NCBI GenBank assembly: GCA_016712265.1
Contig: JADJRJ010000028.1
Location: 1,178,001 to 1,242,000 of the forward strand
Reading direction: 5' to 3'
Source of the DNA: Gemmatimonadota bacterium
GTDB taxonomy: Bacteria; Gemmatimonadota; Gemmatimonadetes; Gemmatimonadales; Gemmatimonadaceae
DNA length: 64,000 nucleotides
Part shown: one piece after another, positions 36,545 through 44,925 of the stretch
How positions within the stretch are numbered: position 1 is the first letter of the stretch
Layout of the letters: each line of letters starts with the position of its first letter
The notes under the pieces: model-generated
What the model was told of the DNA's origin: nothing
The model's database searches: none
What the model saw: the letters and a program-made list of their open reading frames with translations, nothing else
Translations under genes and position numbers: made by a program

Positions 36545-38062
36545 ATGAACCAGAACCCCCGCAAGGTTGCACCGCTCCGCCCAGGTGACCACGTCGCCGT
36601 GATCGGCGCAGGTCCGGCCGGCCTTACCGCCGCCTACCTGCTCGCCCGAGATGGCGTCAAGGTGACAGTGCTCGAGGCTGACGACATCGTCGGCGGCATC
36701 TCGCGCACCGCGCAGTACAACGGGTACCGCTTCGATATCGGTGGGCACCGCTTCTTCACGAAGATCACCCCGGTCGAAGACCTGTGGCATGAAATCCTCG
36801 GGCCTGAGTTCATTTCAGTGCCACGCATGTCGCGCATCCACTACGGTGGCAAGTACTTCGATTACCCGCTGAAGGCGGCGAACGCCCTCTCCGGCCTTGG
36901 GCTGTGGAATGCCGGGATGATCGTGTTGTCGTACATGTGGTCGCACCTTCGGCCGTATCCAGTCGAGGAGAACTTCGAGCAGTGGGTCTCCAACCGCTTC
37001 GGCAAGCGGTTGTACCGCATCTTCTTCAAGACATACACCGAGAAGGTCTGGGGCATTCCGTGCACCGAGATCCGCGCCGAATGGGCCGCCCAACGCATTC
37101 AGGGGCTTTCCCTCGCGAAGGCAATCCTCAATGCGGCCTCGCTACAAAAGCGGAGTGACGCGATCAAGACCCTGATCAACGAGTTCCAGTATCCCCGCCT
37201 GGGTCCCGGGCAGATGTGGGAGATGGCGGCGGCCAAGGTCAAGGAGCTCGGCGGCGAGGTGCTCATGAAGCACGACGTCGAGGCCGTCGAGACCAAGGGG
37301 GACCGCGTGGTGGCGTTGCGCGCGCGGACGCCGCTGGGCGTGCGGCGTATCGAGGCGGACCACGTGATCTCCACCATGCCGATCCGCACCCTCGTGCAGT
37401 CCCTCGATCCACAGCCGGCGCCGGCAATTCGCGCGGCCGCAGACGGCCTGAATTACCGGGATTTCCTCACGGTGGCGCTCATCATCGACCAGGACAACCT
37501 GTTCCCGGACAACTGGATCTACATCCACACCCCGGGCGTGAAGGTGGGTCGTATCCAGAACTTCAACAACTGGTCACGGGCCATGGTCCCGGAAGCCGGT
37601 CGCACCTGCCTGGGATTGGAGTATTTCTGCTTCGAGGGCGATGGCCTGTGGACCTCGAAGGACGAGGACCTCATCGCGCTCGCCAAGCACGAGCTCGGTC
37701 AGTTGAACCTCGTGGATCCCAATCGCGTGGTGGACGGGACGGTGGTCCGCATGCCGAAGGCGTATCCGGTCTACGACTCCGTCTATGCGGCGCACCTGGA
37801 GAAGGTCCGCACCTGCATCGATGCGCTGCCGAACTTCCATACCGTCGGCCGCAACGGCATGCACAAGTACAACAACCAGGACCACTCCATGCTCACCGCC
37901 ATGATGGCGATCGCCAACATGCGTGGGGCGACGCACGACGTCTGGGCAGTGAACACCGACTACGAGTACCACGAGGAGCAGAAGCTGGACATGAAGTCGC
38001 TCGACGAGCAGGTCGGCGACTCTCTCGCGGCCCGGAACGCGCGCGCCTCGGTCGGCGCCTAA
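36545..38062 (+). CDS. FAD-dependent oxidoreductase / UDP-sugar mutase-like protein
   Basis: This has 505 residues. VAVIGAGPAGLTAAYLLA (residues 18-35) is the FAD-binding motif. DDIVGGISRT and DIGGHRFFTK match amine-oxidase-fold proteins related to UDP-galactopyranose mutase and protoporphyrinogen oxidase. GRNGMHKYNNQDHSML is the C-terminal FAD-contact motif common in this glycan-locus subfamily. It is probably a nucleotide-sugar or lipid-sugar redox/mutase enzyme. It is a distant paralogue of the protein at 26804-28210, and five bases separate it from the next gene. Confidence 0.85.
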   Translation: MNQNPRKVAPLRPGDHVAVIGAGPAGLTAAYLLARDGVKVTVLEADDIVGGISRTAQYNGYRFDIGGHRFFTKITPVEDLWHEILGPEFISVPRMSRIHYGGKYFDYPLKAANALSGLGLWNAGMIVLSYMWSHLRPYPVEENFEQWVSNRFGKRLYRIFFKTYTEKVWGIPCTEIRAEWAAQRIQGLSLAKAILNAASLQKRSDAIKTLINEFQYPRLGPGQMWEMAAAKVKELGGEVLMKHDVEAVETKGDRVVALRARTPLGVRRIEADHVISTMPIRTLVQSLDPQPAPAIRAAADGLNYRDFLTVALIIDQDNLFPDNWIYIHTPGVKVGRIQNFNNWSRAMVPEAGRTCLGLEYFCFEGDGLWTSKDEDLIALAKHELGQLNLVDPNRVVDGTVVRMPKAYPVYDSVYAAHLEKVRTCIDALPNFHTVGRNGMHKYNNQDHSMLTAMMAIANMRGATHDVWAVNTDYEYHEEQKLDMKSLDEQVGDSLAARNARASVGA

Positions 38063-38067
38063 CGACC

Positions 38068-39237
38068 GTGCGGATCGGCGTGGACGCCACGTGCTGGGCC
38101 AACCAGCGTGGCTATGGGCGGTTCGCGCGCGAACTGATGCGCGCCCTCATCGACCTCGCCCCCGAACACACGTTCGTTTGCATCGGAGACCGCGCGGCAT
38201 TCGCGGCATTCCCGGTGACCTCCCCCAACGTCGAACTCGTGGAGGTGGGCCTCGCGGAGTCGCCGACGGTAGCGGCCGCGGCCGACGGAGCACGGTCCGT
38301 CTCTGACATGCTGGCGTGCACGCGTGCGGTTCGCGCCGCCAAGGTGCAGGTGTTCTTCTCACCGAGCGTGTACACGTACTTTCCCCTGTTCCCGGGGCAA
38401 CGCGCCGTGGTGTGCATTCATGATGCGATCGCCGAGCGGTTCCCCGAGCTTACCCTTCCGTCGCGCCGCGCGCGGCTGTTCTGGAAGCTCAAGGTCGGAC
38501 TCGCCGTTCAGCAGGCACGCCTCATCCTGACCGTCAGCGACTATGCCGCGCGAGAGATCGAGCGCGTTATCGGGGTGCCGTCAGGTCGGCTCCGCGTCTC
38601 TGGTGAGGCGCCGGCGCCGGAGTACAAACCGGGCAGCTCCGTGGAGGTCGCCGCGGCCCGAGCGGCGCACTCGGTCGGCGATGTCCCATACTTCGTCTAC
38701 GTGGGCGGGTTCAATCCGCACAAACGCGTCGATGCCGTGATCCGCGGGCACGCGGCCGTCGTTCGCTCCGGTGAGTTCACGCCGCACCTGCTCCTGGTCG
38801 GGCGACTCTCCGGGGATGTCTTTCACGGGGAAGGGGAGCGGCTGAAGCAGCTCGTGCAGGCCGAAGGGACCGAGGCCCTCGTCCACTGGACCGGGTTTGT
38901 TCCGGATGAGACGCTCCGGCACCTCCATTCCGGGGCCACCGCCGTCGTGCTCACGTCGGAGTCCGAGGGATTCGGCCTGCCCGCGGTCGAGGGCGCTGCC
39001 TGCGGGGCACCCGTGATCGCAACCCGGGAAAGTCCGTTGCCCGAGCTCCTCAATGGGGGAGGCATCTTCGTAAACCCCGGCCACGTCGAGGAGATTGCCG
39101 CCGCGATGCGCGTCCTTCTCGCCTCGCCGGAGCGACAACGCGCCATGGGAGAGGCCGCCCGCCGGGCCGCAGGAGCGCTAAGCTGGAAGAGCGCCGCCGT
39201 GGCCACGCTCGCGACCCTGCTCGAGGCCGCCGCATGA
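38068..39237 (+). CDS. GT4 family glycosyltransferase
   Basis: The product has 389 residues from GTG 38068 (VRIGVDATCW), just after the preceding stop. The GT-B fold is shown by CIHDAIAERFPE in the first domain, YVGGFNPHKRVD at the interdomain region and SESEGFGLPAVEG, the E-x7-E motif, near residue 308. It transfers a sugar with retention from a nucleotide donor in the cytoplasm. The stop overlaps the next ATG. Confidence 0.9.
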   Translation: MRIGVDATCWANQRGYGRFARELMRALIDLAPEHTFVCIGDRAAFAAFPVTSPNVELVEVGLAESPTVAAAADGARSVSDMLACTRAVRAAKVQVFFSPSVYTYFPLFPGQRAVVCIHDAIAERFPELTLPSRRARLFWKLKVGLAVQQARLILTVSDYAAREIERVIGVPSGRLRVSGEAPAPEYKPGSSVEVAAARAAHSVGDVPYFVYVGGFNPHKRVDAVIRGHAAVVRSGEFTPHLLLVGRLSGDVFHGEGERLKQLVQAEGTEALVHWTGFVPDETLRHLHSGATAVVLTSESEGFGLPAVEGAACGAPVIATRESPLPELLNGGGIFVNPGHVEEIAAAMRVLLASPERQRAMGEAARRAAGALSWKSAAVATLATLLEAAA

Positions 39238-40508
39238 GCGCTCGGTTCCTGATGCTCACGACGTTCTATCCCCCCCACTCATTCGGTGGGGATGCCATCG
39301 GCATCCAGCGCCTCTCGCGCGGACTGGTGAAGCTCGGCCACCACGTGACGGTGGTCCACGACACCGACGCTTATCGCATCCTGCATCACGGGAGCTGGCC
39401 CGACGTCCCCAACCACGACAGTGACGAAGGGGTGGAGGTCATTCGCCTGGCCAGCCGGGCGCCGATGGCGTCGACCTTCCTCACCCAGCAGTTGGGTCGC
39501 CCAGTCGTCAACGGCGGCCAGCTCCGCCAGTTGATTGTGGACGGCCGATACGATGTGGTGAATTTCCACAACGTCTCGCTCATTGGTGGCCCAGGGCTCT
39601 TTGGCATGGCCGGCGACGCCGTGACGGCGTATATGGCGCACGAGCACTGGCTGGTGTGTCCCATGCACGTCCTCTGGCGGCATGGTCGCGAACTGTGCAC
39701 CGGACGCGAATGTCTGCGATGCTCGCTGGCCTACCGAAGGCCACCCCAATGGTGGCGCTACTCCGGGTACCTCGAGCGCGAACTGGACCGCGTGGACACC
39801 GTGATCGCCATGAGCCGTTTCTCCCGCGACAAGCATCGGGAATTCGGCATCAAGCGGGAAATGGAGGTCCTCCCCTACTTCCTGCCAGATCCTGAGTCCG
39901 CTGAGGTGCCGGTCCCGGCCACGGACTCCCCGAATCCCCGCCCCTACTTCTTTTTCGCCGGCCGGCTGGAGCGGATCAAAGGGCTCGACGATGTGATCCC
40001 TGTCTTTCGGGACCTGCCGGGGGTCGACCTCCTGGTCGCCGGGGATGGCACCCACGGCGAGGTACTCCGGTCGCTCGCGGCGGGAGCACCCAACGTCAAA
40101 TTCCTCGGGCGCATCGCCCCGGACGAGCTGCGCCGATACTATGAACACGCGGTGGCCCTGGTGGTGCCGAGCGAGTGTTACGAGACATTCGGTATCGTCC
40201 TGATCGAGGCGTTCCGTCAGGGGACCCCGGTTATCGCTCGGCGCCTCGGCCCGTTCCCGGAAATCGTCGAGGCCTCCGGGGGCGGGGAACTGTTCAGCTC
40301 CCGGGATGAACTCCGGGCGGCCATGGCTCGTCTATCTGGTGACGGAGAGCACCGAGCTCGGCTGTCGAGAAACGGCTATCGGGCCTATGCGGACCGATGG
40401 TCGGAGCGAGTGGTGGTCCCGCAATACCTTGAACTCCTGCGGCAGGCGGCCGCCCGAAAGGGCGACGCTCACCGTACGGAACTGCTGACCCTTCAGGAGG
40501 TCGCGTGA
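39234..40508 (+). CDS. GT4 family glycosyltransferase
   Basis: This 424-residue protein begins FLMLTTFYPPHSFGGDAIG, a typical GT4 N-terminus with Gly-rich loop. CPMHVLWRHGRELCTGREC gives a Cys-rich insert seen in some family members. FFAGRLERIKGLDD and ECYETFGIVLIEAFRQG carry the donor-binding motif and E-x7-E. It is a cytoplasmic retaining glycosyltransferase. The start and stop overlap neighbours by four bases, so it is tightly coupled to the GT4 gene before it and the epimerase after it. Confidence 0.9.
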   Translation: MSARFLMLTTFYPPHSFGGDAIGIQRLSRGLVKLGHHVTVVHDTDAYRILHHGSWPDVPNHDSDEGVEVIRLASRAPMASTFLTQQLGRPVVNGGQLRQLIVDGRYDVVNFHNVSLIGGPGLFGMAGDAVTAYMAHEHWLVCPMHVLWRHGRELCTGRECLRCSLAYRRPPQWWRYSGYLERELDRVDTVIAMSRFSRDKHREFGIKREMEVLPYFLPDPESAEVPVPATDSPNPRPYFFFAGRLERIKGLDDVIPVFRDLPGVDLLVAGDGTHGEVLRSLAAGAPNVKFLGRIAPDELRRYYEHAVALVVPSECYETFGIVLIEAFRQGTPVIARRLGPFPEIVEASGGGELFSSRDELRAAMARLSGDGEHRARLSRNGYRAYADRWSERVVVPQYLELLRQAAARKGDAHRTELLTLQEVA

Positions 40509-41500
40509 ACGTCTTCATTACGGGCGGGTGTGGATTCATCGGGTCGCACCTTGCCGAACGTCTGCTGGAGCGCGGGGATCGGGTCATGATCCTGGACGAC
40601 TTGTCGACCGGCGCGATGGAGAACATCGCGCATCTCGTCGGCCGCCCGGGATTCGAGTACCGGATCGGCACGGCGCTGGACGCGCCCCTCGTGTCCGAGT
40701 TTGTGGATCGCGCCGACCTGACGGTCCACCTCGCGGCCGCGGTTGGCGTGCGACTGATCGTCGAGCGCCCGGTGCACACCATCGAAACGAACGTGCGCGC
40801 GACCGAAGTGGTGCTCGCCGCGGCGGCCAAGAAGCAGCGGCCGGTGGTGGTCGCGTCGACGTCCGAGGTGTACGGCAAATCGGCGCATGTGCCATTCCGG
40901 GAGGAGCAGGACCTCCAACTCGGCCCGACCAGTCATTCGCGGTGGGCGTATGCGTGCTCGAAGGCGCTGGATGAGTGGCTCGCACTGGCCTACGCCTCCG
41001 AGAAGCACGTGCCGGTGGTCATCACGCGCTTCTTCAACACGGTAGGTCCTCGGCAGACGGGGCGCTATGGGATGGTTCTCCCAAACTTCGCACAGCAAGC
41101 ATTGAGAGGCGAACCCATCACGGTGTTCGGCACCGGCGAACAGTCCCGCTGCTTCGGTCATGTGAACGATGCCGTGGAGGCCTTGTTGCGACTGGTCGCG
41201 ACGCCAGCGGCGTGGGGTCAGGTCTTCAACGTCGGGACCACGACCGAGGTCAGCATGCTCAATCTGGCGCGACTGGTGCGGGACACGGCCGGCAGTTCGA
41301 GCGAGATCCGCCTCGTGCCCTACGACGAAGCGTATCCGCCGGGGTTCGAGGACATGATGCGGCGTGTGCCGGACGTGTCGCGACTCGAGCGGACTACCGG
41401 GTTCAAGCCGATGACGCCGCTCGAGCAGATCGTGCGCGACGTGGTCGAGGACCAGCGAGCCCGCCTTGGCTCGCCGGTCGTCGCCGGGGCGGCGACCTGA
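40505..41500 (+). CDS. NAD-dependent sugar epimerase/dehydratase
   Basis: The 331-residue product has a GTG start overlapping the previous stop. VFITGGCGFIGSHLAERLL gives GxxGxxG, VVASTSEVYGKS the Ser/Thr region and WAYACSKALDE the YxxxK pair. TRFFNTVGPRQTG is typical of UDP-glucose 4-epimerase / UDP-glucuronate decarboxylase-like enzymes. It probably interconverts a UDP-sugar for the exopolysaccharide. Substrate cannot be fixed from motifs. Confidence 0.87.
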   Translation: MNVFITGGCGFIGSHLAERLLERGDRVMILDDLSTGAMENIAHLVGRPGFEYRIGTALDAPLVSEFVDRADLTVHLAAAVGVRLIVERPVHTIETNVRATEVVLAAAAKKQRPVVVASTSEVYGKSAHVPFREEQDLQLGPTSHSRWAYACSKALDEWLALAYASEKHVPVVITRFFNTVGPRQTGRYGMVLPNFAQQALRGEPITVFGTGEQSRCFGHVNDAVEALLRLVATPAAWGQVFNVGTTTEVSMLNLARLVRDTAGSSSEIRLVPYDEAYPPGFEDMMRRVPDVSRLERTTGFKPMTPLEQIVRDVVEDQRARLGSPVVAGAAT

Positions 41501-41508
41501 TTGCGGTC

Positions 41509-42258
41509 GTGCGTGCCATCCTTACCTACCACTCGATCGATGACTCCGGATCTCCGATCTCGGTGTCGCCGGCCGTGTTTCGCGCCCATTGCGAATTCCT
41601 CGCTTCCGGGCGTGTGCGCGTGGTGGGGTTGGCCGACTTGATGCAGGGGGACGACGTGACGGGGGATACCGTGGCCATCACTTTTGATGACGGGTTCGAG
41701 AACACCGCGACCGCTGCCTGGCCGCGGTTGGCCGCGCACGGCCTCGCCGCGACGGTATTTGTGGTTCCGGGGCATGTGGGTGGGTTCAACGACTGGGGAG
41801 GACGTCGGGCCGCGAACGTACCCCACCTCCCGCTGATGTCGTGGGACGGGCTGGGGAACATCGCCCAGCAGGGCGCCACGCTTGGCGCGCACACCTCGAG
41901 CCACGCGAATCTCGCCTCGCTCGACGATCACGCGCTCAAAGCGGAGCTCGACTCCTGCAGCGCCACCATGCGCGAGCGAACTGGGGTGGCGCCGAACACC
42001 TTCGCCTATCCCTATGGGGGGACCAGTCCCGCGGCCGCTACGGCTGTCCGCGAACGGTTCGATATTGGGGTCACAACGGACTTCAGGCCCGTGGGACGTA
42101 GTGAGGACACGGCGCTCCTCCCGCGCCTGGACATGTACTACTTCCGCAGTCCCGGCGCCCTGGAGTCATGGGGAGAACCCGGGTTCTTTGCCCGACTCTG
42201 GACGCGCCGCATCGGACGGGAAGCGCGCCGGTGGCTCCAGGCAGCGGGGGTCGCATGA
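41509..42258 (+). CDS. Polysaccharide deacetylase (NodB homology)
   Basis: About 249 residues from GTG 41509; no ATG is available near the start, and ATT at 41500 overlapping the previous TGA is a less likely option. AITFDDGFENT holds the catalytic base and metal Asp, GAHTSSHANL the H-x3-H metal site, and FAYPYGG motif 3. No signal peptide is visible, so it may act on a lipid-linked sugar inside the cell or be exported another way. It would remove N- or O-acetyl groups from the glycan or its precursor. Confidence 0.85.
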   Translation: MRAILTYHSIDDSGSPISVSPAVFRAHCEFLASGRVRVVGLADLMQGDDVTGDTVAITFDDGFENTATAAWPRLAAHGLAATVFVVPGHVGGFNDWGGRRAANVPHLPLMSWDGLGNIAQQGATLGAHTSSHANLASLDDHALKAELDSCSATMRERTGVAPNTFAYPYGGTSPAAATAVRERFDIGVTTDFRPVGRSEDTALLPRLDMYYFRSPGALESWGEPGFFARLWTRRIGREARRWLQAAGVA

Positions 42259-43379
42259 TCACTCCACGGCCGTTTTGCTCCGTTATCGTCCCCGCACGGG
42301 ACGCCGCGGGATTGCTCCCGCGCTCCCTTGGCGCACTTCGCAATTCCGATCTTCCGCGTGAACAGTGGGAGCTCATTGTGGTGGACGATGGTTCCGCCGA
42401 TGAGACCGCGGCGGTGGCTGCCCGGTACGCCGACACCGTCGTGCGATTGCCGGGCCGAGCCCACGGTCCGGCCTACGCCCGCAATCGTGGCTTCGAGGTT
42501 TCTCGGGGCTCGATCGTCATGTTCTTCGATGCGGATGTCGTGGTGCATCCGGATGCCGTTCGGCGGTTTGCCGAGGTCCTCACCGGTGAGGAAGACGTCG
42601 GTGCCGTCTTCGGGTCGTACGACGACCGGCCGGCCGCGCCGGGGTTCATGTCGCAGTACCGCAACCTGCTGCACCACCATGTGCACCAGCAGAACCCCGG
42701 TGACTCCGAGACCTTCTGGGCGGGGGCTGGTGCCGTGCGACGCGATGTTTTTGCCGAGTGCGGCATGTACGACGAGTGGCACTACGGGCGGCCCCAGATC
42801 GAGGACATCGAACTCGGCGGCCGCATCCGGGCGCATGGGTGGCGCATCGTGCTGCGGCCCGAGATCCAGGCGACACATCTCAAGAAGTGGACGTTCACGA
42901 ACGTCATCCGGACCGACCTGCGCGATCGGGGGATCCCGTGGGCCCGCCTTCTCGCCCACCGCGGTTCCACGCTGGCGGGCGGGACGCTCAACCTGAAGCT
43001 GACCGAGAAGGTGAACACGGTGCTTGTCTGGCTCGCGGGCCTGTTGCTGGTCCTGGCGCCGTTTGTTGGCGGCGTCCCGATGGCGTTGGCTGCCGTGGCG
43101 TGTATCGGGATCGTGTGCCTCAACAGCCGGCGCCTGTTCGCCTTCTTCCTCCGGGCACGCGGGCCCCTCTTTGCGTTCGGGGTGCTGCCCGTGCACCTGT
43201 TGTATTACATCCTGAATGGCATATCGTTCGGCGTGGGTGTATTCCTGCACCAGATGATCGGAGCGCCCCGGCAGGACCCCTTGATCGAGGCGTACGCCGA
43301 AGTGGGGGTGGAGCGGTGGCCACCGGTACCCGCCCGGACCCCGAGTACCTGGACGAAGCCCAAGGAGCGCGATGGCTAA
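42255..43379 (+). CDS. GT2 family glycosyltransferase with C-terminal membrane helices
   Basis: 374 residues from ATG 42255 (MITPRPF), overlapping the previous stop. CSVIVPARDAAGLLPRSL, IVVDDGSADET and FFDADVVVHP (DxD) define the GT-A domain. IEDIELGGRIRAHG is the ED-x-E-L acceptor motif. Two to three helices between residues about 270 and 350 form a membrane domain. It is likely a processive or lipid-acceptor glycosyltransferase. It overlaps the following small gene by eight bases. Confidence 0.88.
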   Translation: MITPRPFCSVIVPARDAAGLLPRSLGALRNSDLPREQWELIVVDDGSADETAAVAARYADTVVRLPGRAHGPAYARNRGFEVSRGSIVMFFDADVVVHPDAVRRFAEVLTGEEDVGAVFGSYDDRPAAPGFMSQYRNLLHHHVHQQNPGDSETFWAGAGAVRRDVFAECGMYDEWHYGRPQIEDIELGGRIRAHGWRIVLRPEIQATHLKKWTFTNVIRTDLRDRGIPWARLLAHRGSTLAGGTLNLKLTEKVNTVLVWLAGLLLVLAPFVGGVPMALAAVACIGIVCLNSRRLFAFFLRARGPLFAFGVLPVHLLYYILNGISFGVGVFLHQMIGAPRQDPLIEAYAEVGVERWPPVPARTPSTWTKPKERDG

Positions 43380-43758
43380 CTCAACGATGCGGTCCGAACA
43401 GAGCACCGAGGAACAGCTGGCGCCAACCATCGCGCAGGCGTTCGCGCGGGTGCACAAGGCGGCATTCGGGGTGGCCGTCGGTACCGCAGGGGCCCTGGTG
43501 ATGGGTGCCCTGACGGTGATTGTGCTACTTCGTCCGGCCGCGTCAACGTTTCCGCTGCACCTGCTGAATGAGTATTTCGCGGGCTATGCCGTGTCGTGGC
43601 CCGGCCTGCTCATCGGCATGGCGTGGGGATTTGCCGTCGCATTCGTGGCGGGCTGGTTCCTCGCCTTTTGCCGCAACCTCTCGGTCGCCATCACCGCGTT
43701 CTCCATCCGGACGCGTGCGGAGATCGAGCAGACTCGTACCTTCCTCGATCACATCTGA
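43372..43758 (+). CDS. Small two-helix membrane protein A
   Basis: This 128-residue protein overlaps the GT2 gene. It has two hydrophobic segments, about residues 37-58 and 78-103, separated by a short loop with EYFAGYAVSWPGLLIGMAWG. The second helix and preceding loop resemble those of the next protein (FPGYRVSFAGSLIGFVYA), so the two are tandem relatives. No named family was recognised. Its position between glycosyltransferases and the export genes suggests an accessory role in glycan assembly. Confidence 0.72.
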   Translation: MANSTMRSEQSTEEQLAPTIAQAFARVHKAAFGVAVGTAGALVMGALTVIVLLRPAASTFPLHLLNEYFAGYAVSWPGLLIGMAWGFAVAFVAGWFLAFCRNLSVAITAFSIRTRAEIEQTRTFLDHI

Positions 43759-43761
43759 GTC

Positions 43762-44055
43762 ATGGCCCATCCAAGCGACAAGACCATCCAGGAAGGGATC
43801 CTCGCGCTGAACGCACGGGCGTGGGGGATCTCGTTCGGCCTGTTGGCCGGGGGCGCCTTGTTCCTGGCGACCAACTTCCTGGTCATCAAGGGTGGCGAGC
43901 AGGTCGGGCAACACCTCAACCTCCTCTCTGCCTTCTTCCCGGGCTACAGGGTCAGCTTCGCCGGCAGCCTGATCGGGTTCGTCTACGCCTTCGTGTGTGG
44001 CTGGGCGCTCGGCCGCGTGGTCGGGGCGGTGTACAACAAGCTGGCCCTGCGATAG
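43762..44055 (+). CDS. Small two-helix membrane protein B
   Basis: 97 residues, starting three bases after the previous stop. Two helices (about residues 22-42 and 64-86) flank a loop FFPGYRVSFAGSLIG that matches the F-x-G-Y-x-V-S-x-x-G-x-L-I-G pattern of the upstream small protein. It is the last gene of the plus-strand operon. Function is unknown. Confidence 0.72.
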   Translation: MAHPSDKTIQEGILALNARAWGISFGLLAGGALFLATNFLVIKGGEQVGQHLNLLSAFFPGYRVSFAGSLIGFVYAFVCGWALGRVVGAVYNKLALR

Positions 44056-44080
44056 CGGTCTCGCCCGACAGGTCTTGGCG

Positions 44081-44098
44081 GGAGCGCGCCGGCGCTCC
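44081..44098. terminator. Hairpin between convergent genes
   Basis: GGAGCGC pairs with GCGCTCC across a GCCG loop, a perfect 7-bp GC-rich stem between the small membrane protein gene and the convergent sugar transferase gene. A T-tract is lacking, so efficiency is uncertain. Confidence 0.4.
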
Positions 44099-44925
44099 TA
44101 CCAACCCTGGAACCTGAGCAGGACCGAGGGCACCGTCTTCAGCATGACGCTGATGTCCAGCCACAGGCTCTGTTGCTGGATGTAGCGCAGGTCCCAGCTG
44201 ACCTTGGCCCGGACGTCATCCAGGCAGGCATCGTACTTCTGGTTGATCTGAGCCAGCCCGGTGAGGCCCGGCTTCACGCGGTGGCGAAATCGGTACTCCG
44301 GAATGTCCTGACGGAGGCGAGCCACGATGCTCGGCCGCTCCGGTCGCGGCCCAACGATGTTCATGTCACCGCGCAGGATATTCCACAGCTGCGGCACCTC
44401 GTCGATCCGGTATTTGCGCAAGTACCGCCCAAGGGTCGTGACCCGCGGGTCGTTCTCTGTCGCCCACACGGCGCCGGACACCTTCTCGGCGTCTACGCGC
44501 ATCGTGCGCAACTTGTAGATCGTGAAGACCTGGCCGCCGAGGTCTTCCTGGCGTGAGTCGCGCAACGCGAGCGTCCGCCGCCAGCGTCGGTCGAGTCCGA
44601 CACGTGTCTGCGTGTAGAGGATCGGACCGCGCGAGGTGGCCTTGATCAACAACGAAACGAGGAGGAGGATGGGCAGCGTCAGCACCAGGCCGACCAGCGC
44701 AAGCACCACGTTGAGCGCGCGGTTGATGCCCTCGTGACGATCGCGCGGCAAGAACTCCTCCTCGGGCCGGCCTGGGGCCTCCACCGAACGCGGGCGTTCG
44801 ACCGTGCGATCAACTACGCGTCCCCGGGCGCGAGCGGGCGTATTGACGAGCACCTCACTCATTCGCTCCGCGGCGCTTCCAGTCCATGGCATAGGCAATC
44901 GTCCCTCGTCTCCTGTCACACTCAC
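44098..44925 (-). CDS. Initiating sugar-phosphate transferase (WcaJ/ExoY type)
   Basis: 275 residues from GTG 44925, overlapping the wza stop. A single hydrophobic segment (about residues 67-92) precedes the catalytic domain with FTIYKLRTM, YRIDEVPQLWNILRGD, IVGPRPERP and PGLTGLAQI, the signatures of polyprenyl-phosphate hexose-1-phosphate transferases. It starts the repeat unit by moving a sugar-1-phosphate to undecaprenyl phosphate at the inner membrane. It lacks the four-helix N-terminal domain of long WbaP/WcaJ proteins. An internal ATG near residue 22 is an alternative start. Confidence 0.92.
   Translation of the reverse strand: MSVTGDEGRLPMPWTGSAAERMSEVLVNTPARARGRVVDRTVERPRSVEAPGRPEEEFLPRDRHEGINRALNVVLALVGLVLTLPILLLVSLLIKATSRGPILYTQTRVGLDRRWRRTLALRDSRQEDLGGQVFTIYKLRTMRVDAEKVSGAVWATENDPRVTTLGRYLRKYRIDEVPQLWNILRGDMNIVGPRPERPSIVARLRQDIPEYRFRHRVKPGLTGLAQINQKYDACLDDVRAKVSWDLRYIQQQSLWLDISVMLKTVPSVLLRFQGW

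Noticed and set aside
37216..38067. Open frame running into the GT4 gene from inside the FAD-enzyme gene
   Set aside because: It is a shifted reading of the FAD-enzyme gene, rich in Gly/Arg/Ala; the GT4 domain begins at GTG 38068.
42138..43457. 439-codon minus-strand frame
   Set aside because: Antisense to a clear GT2 gene with DxD and ED motifs.
43596..44117. 173-codon plus-strand frame overlapping the two small membrane protein genes
   Set aside because: It reads across both genes in another frame and loses their membrane helices.
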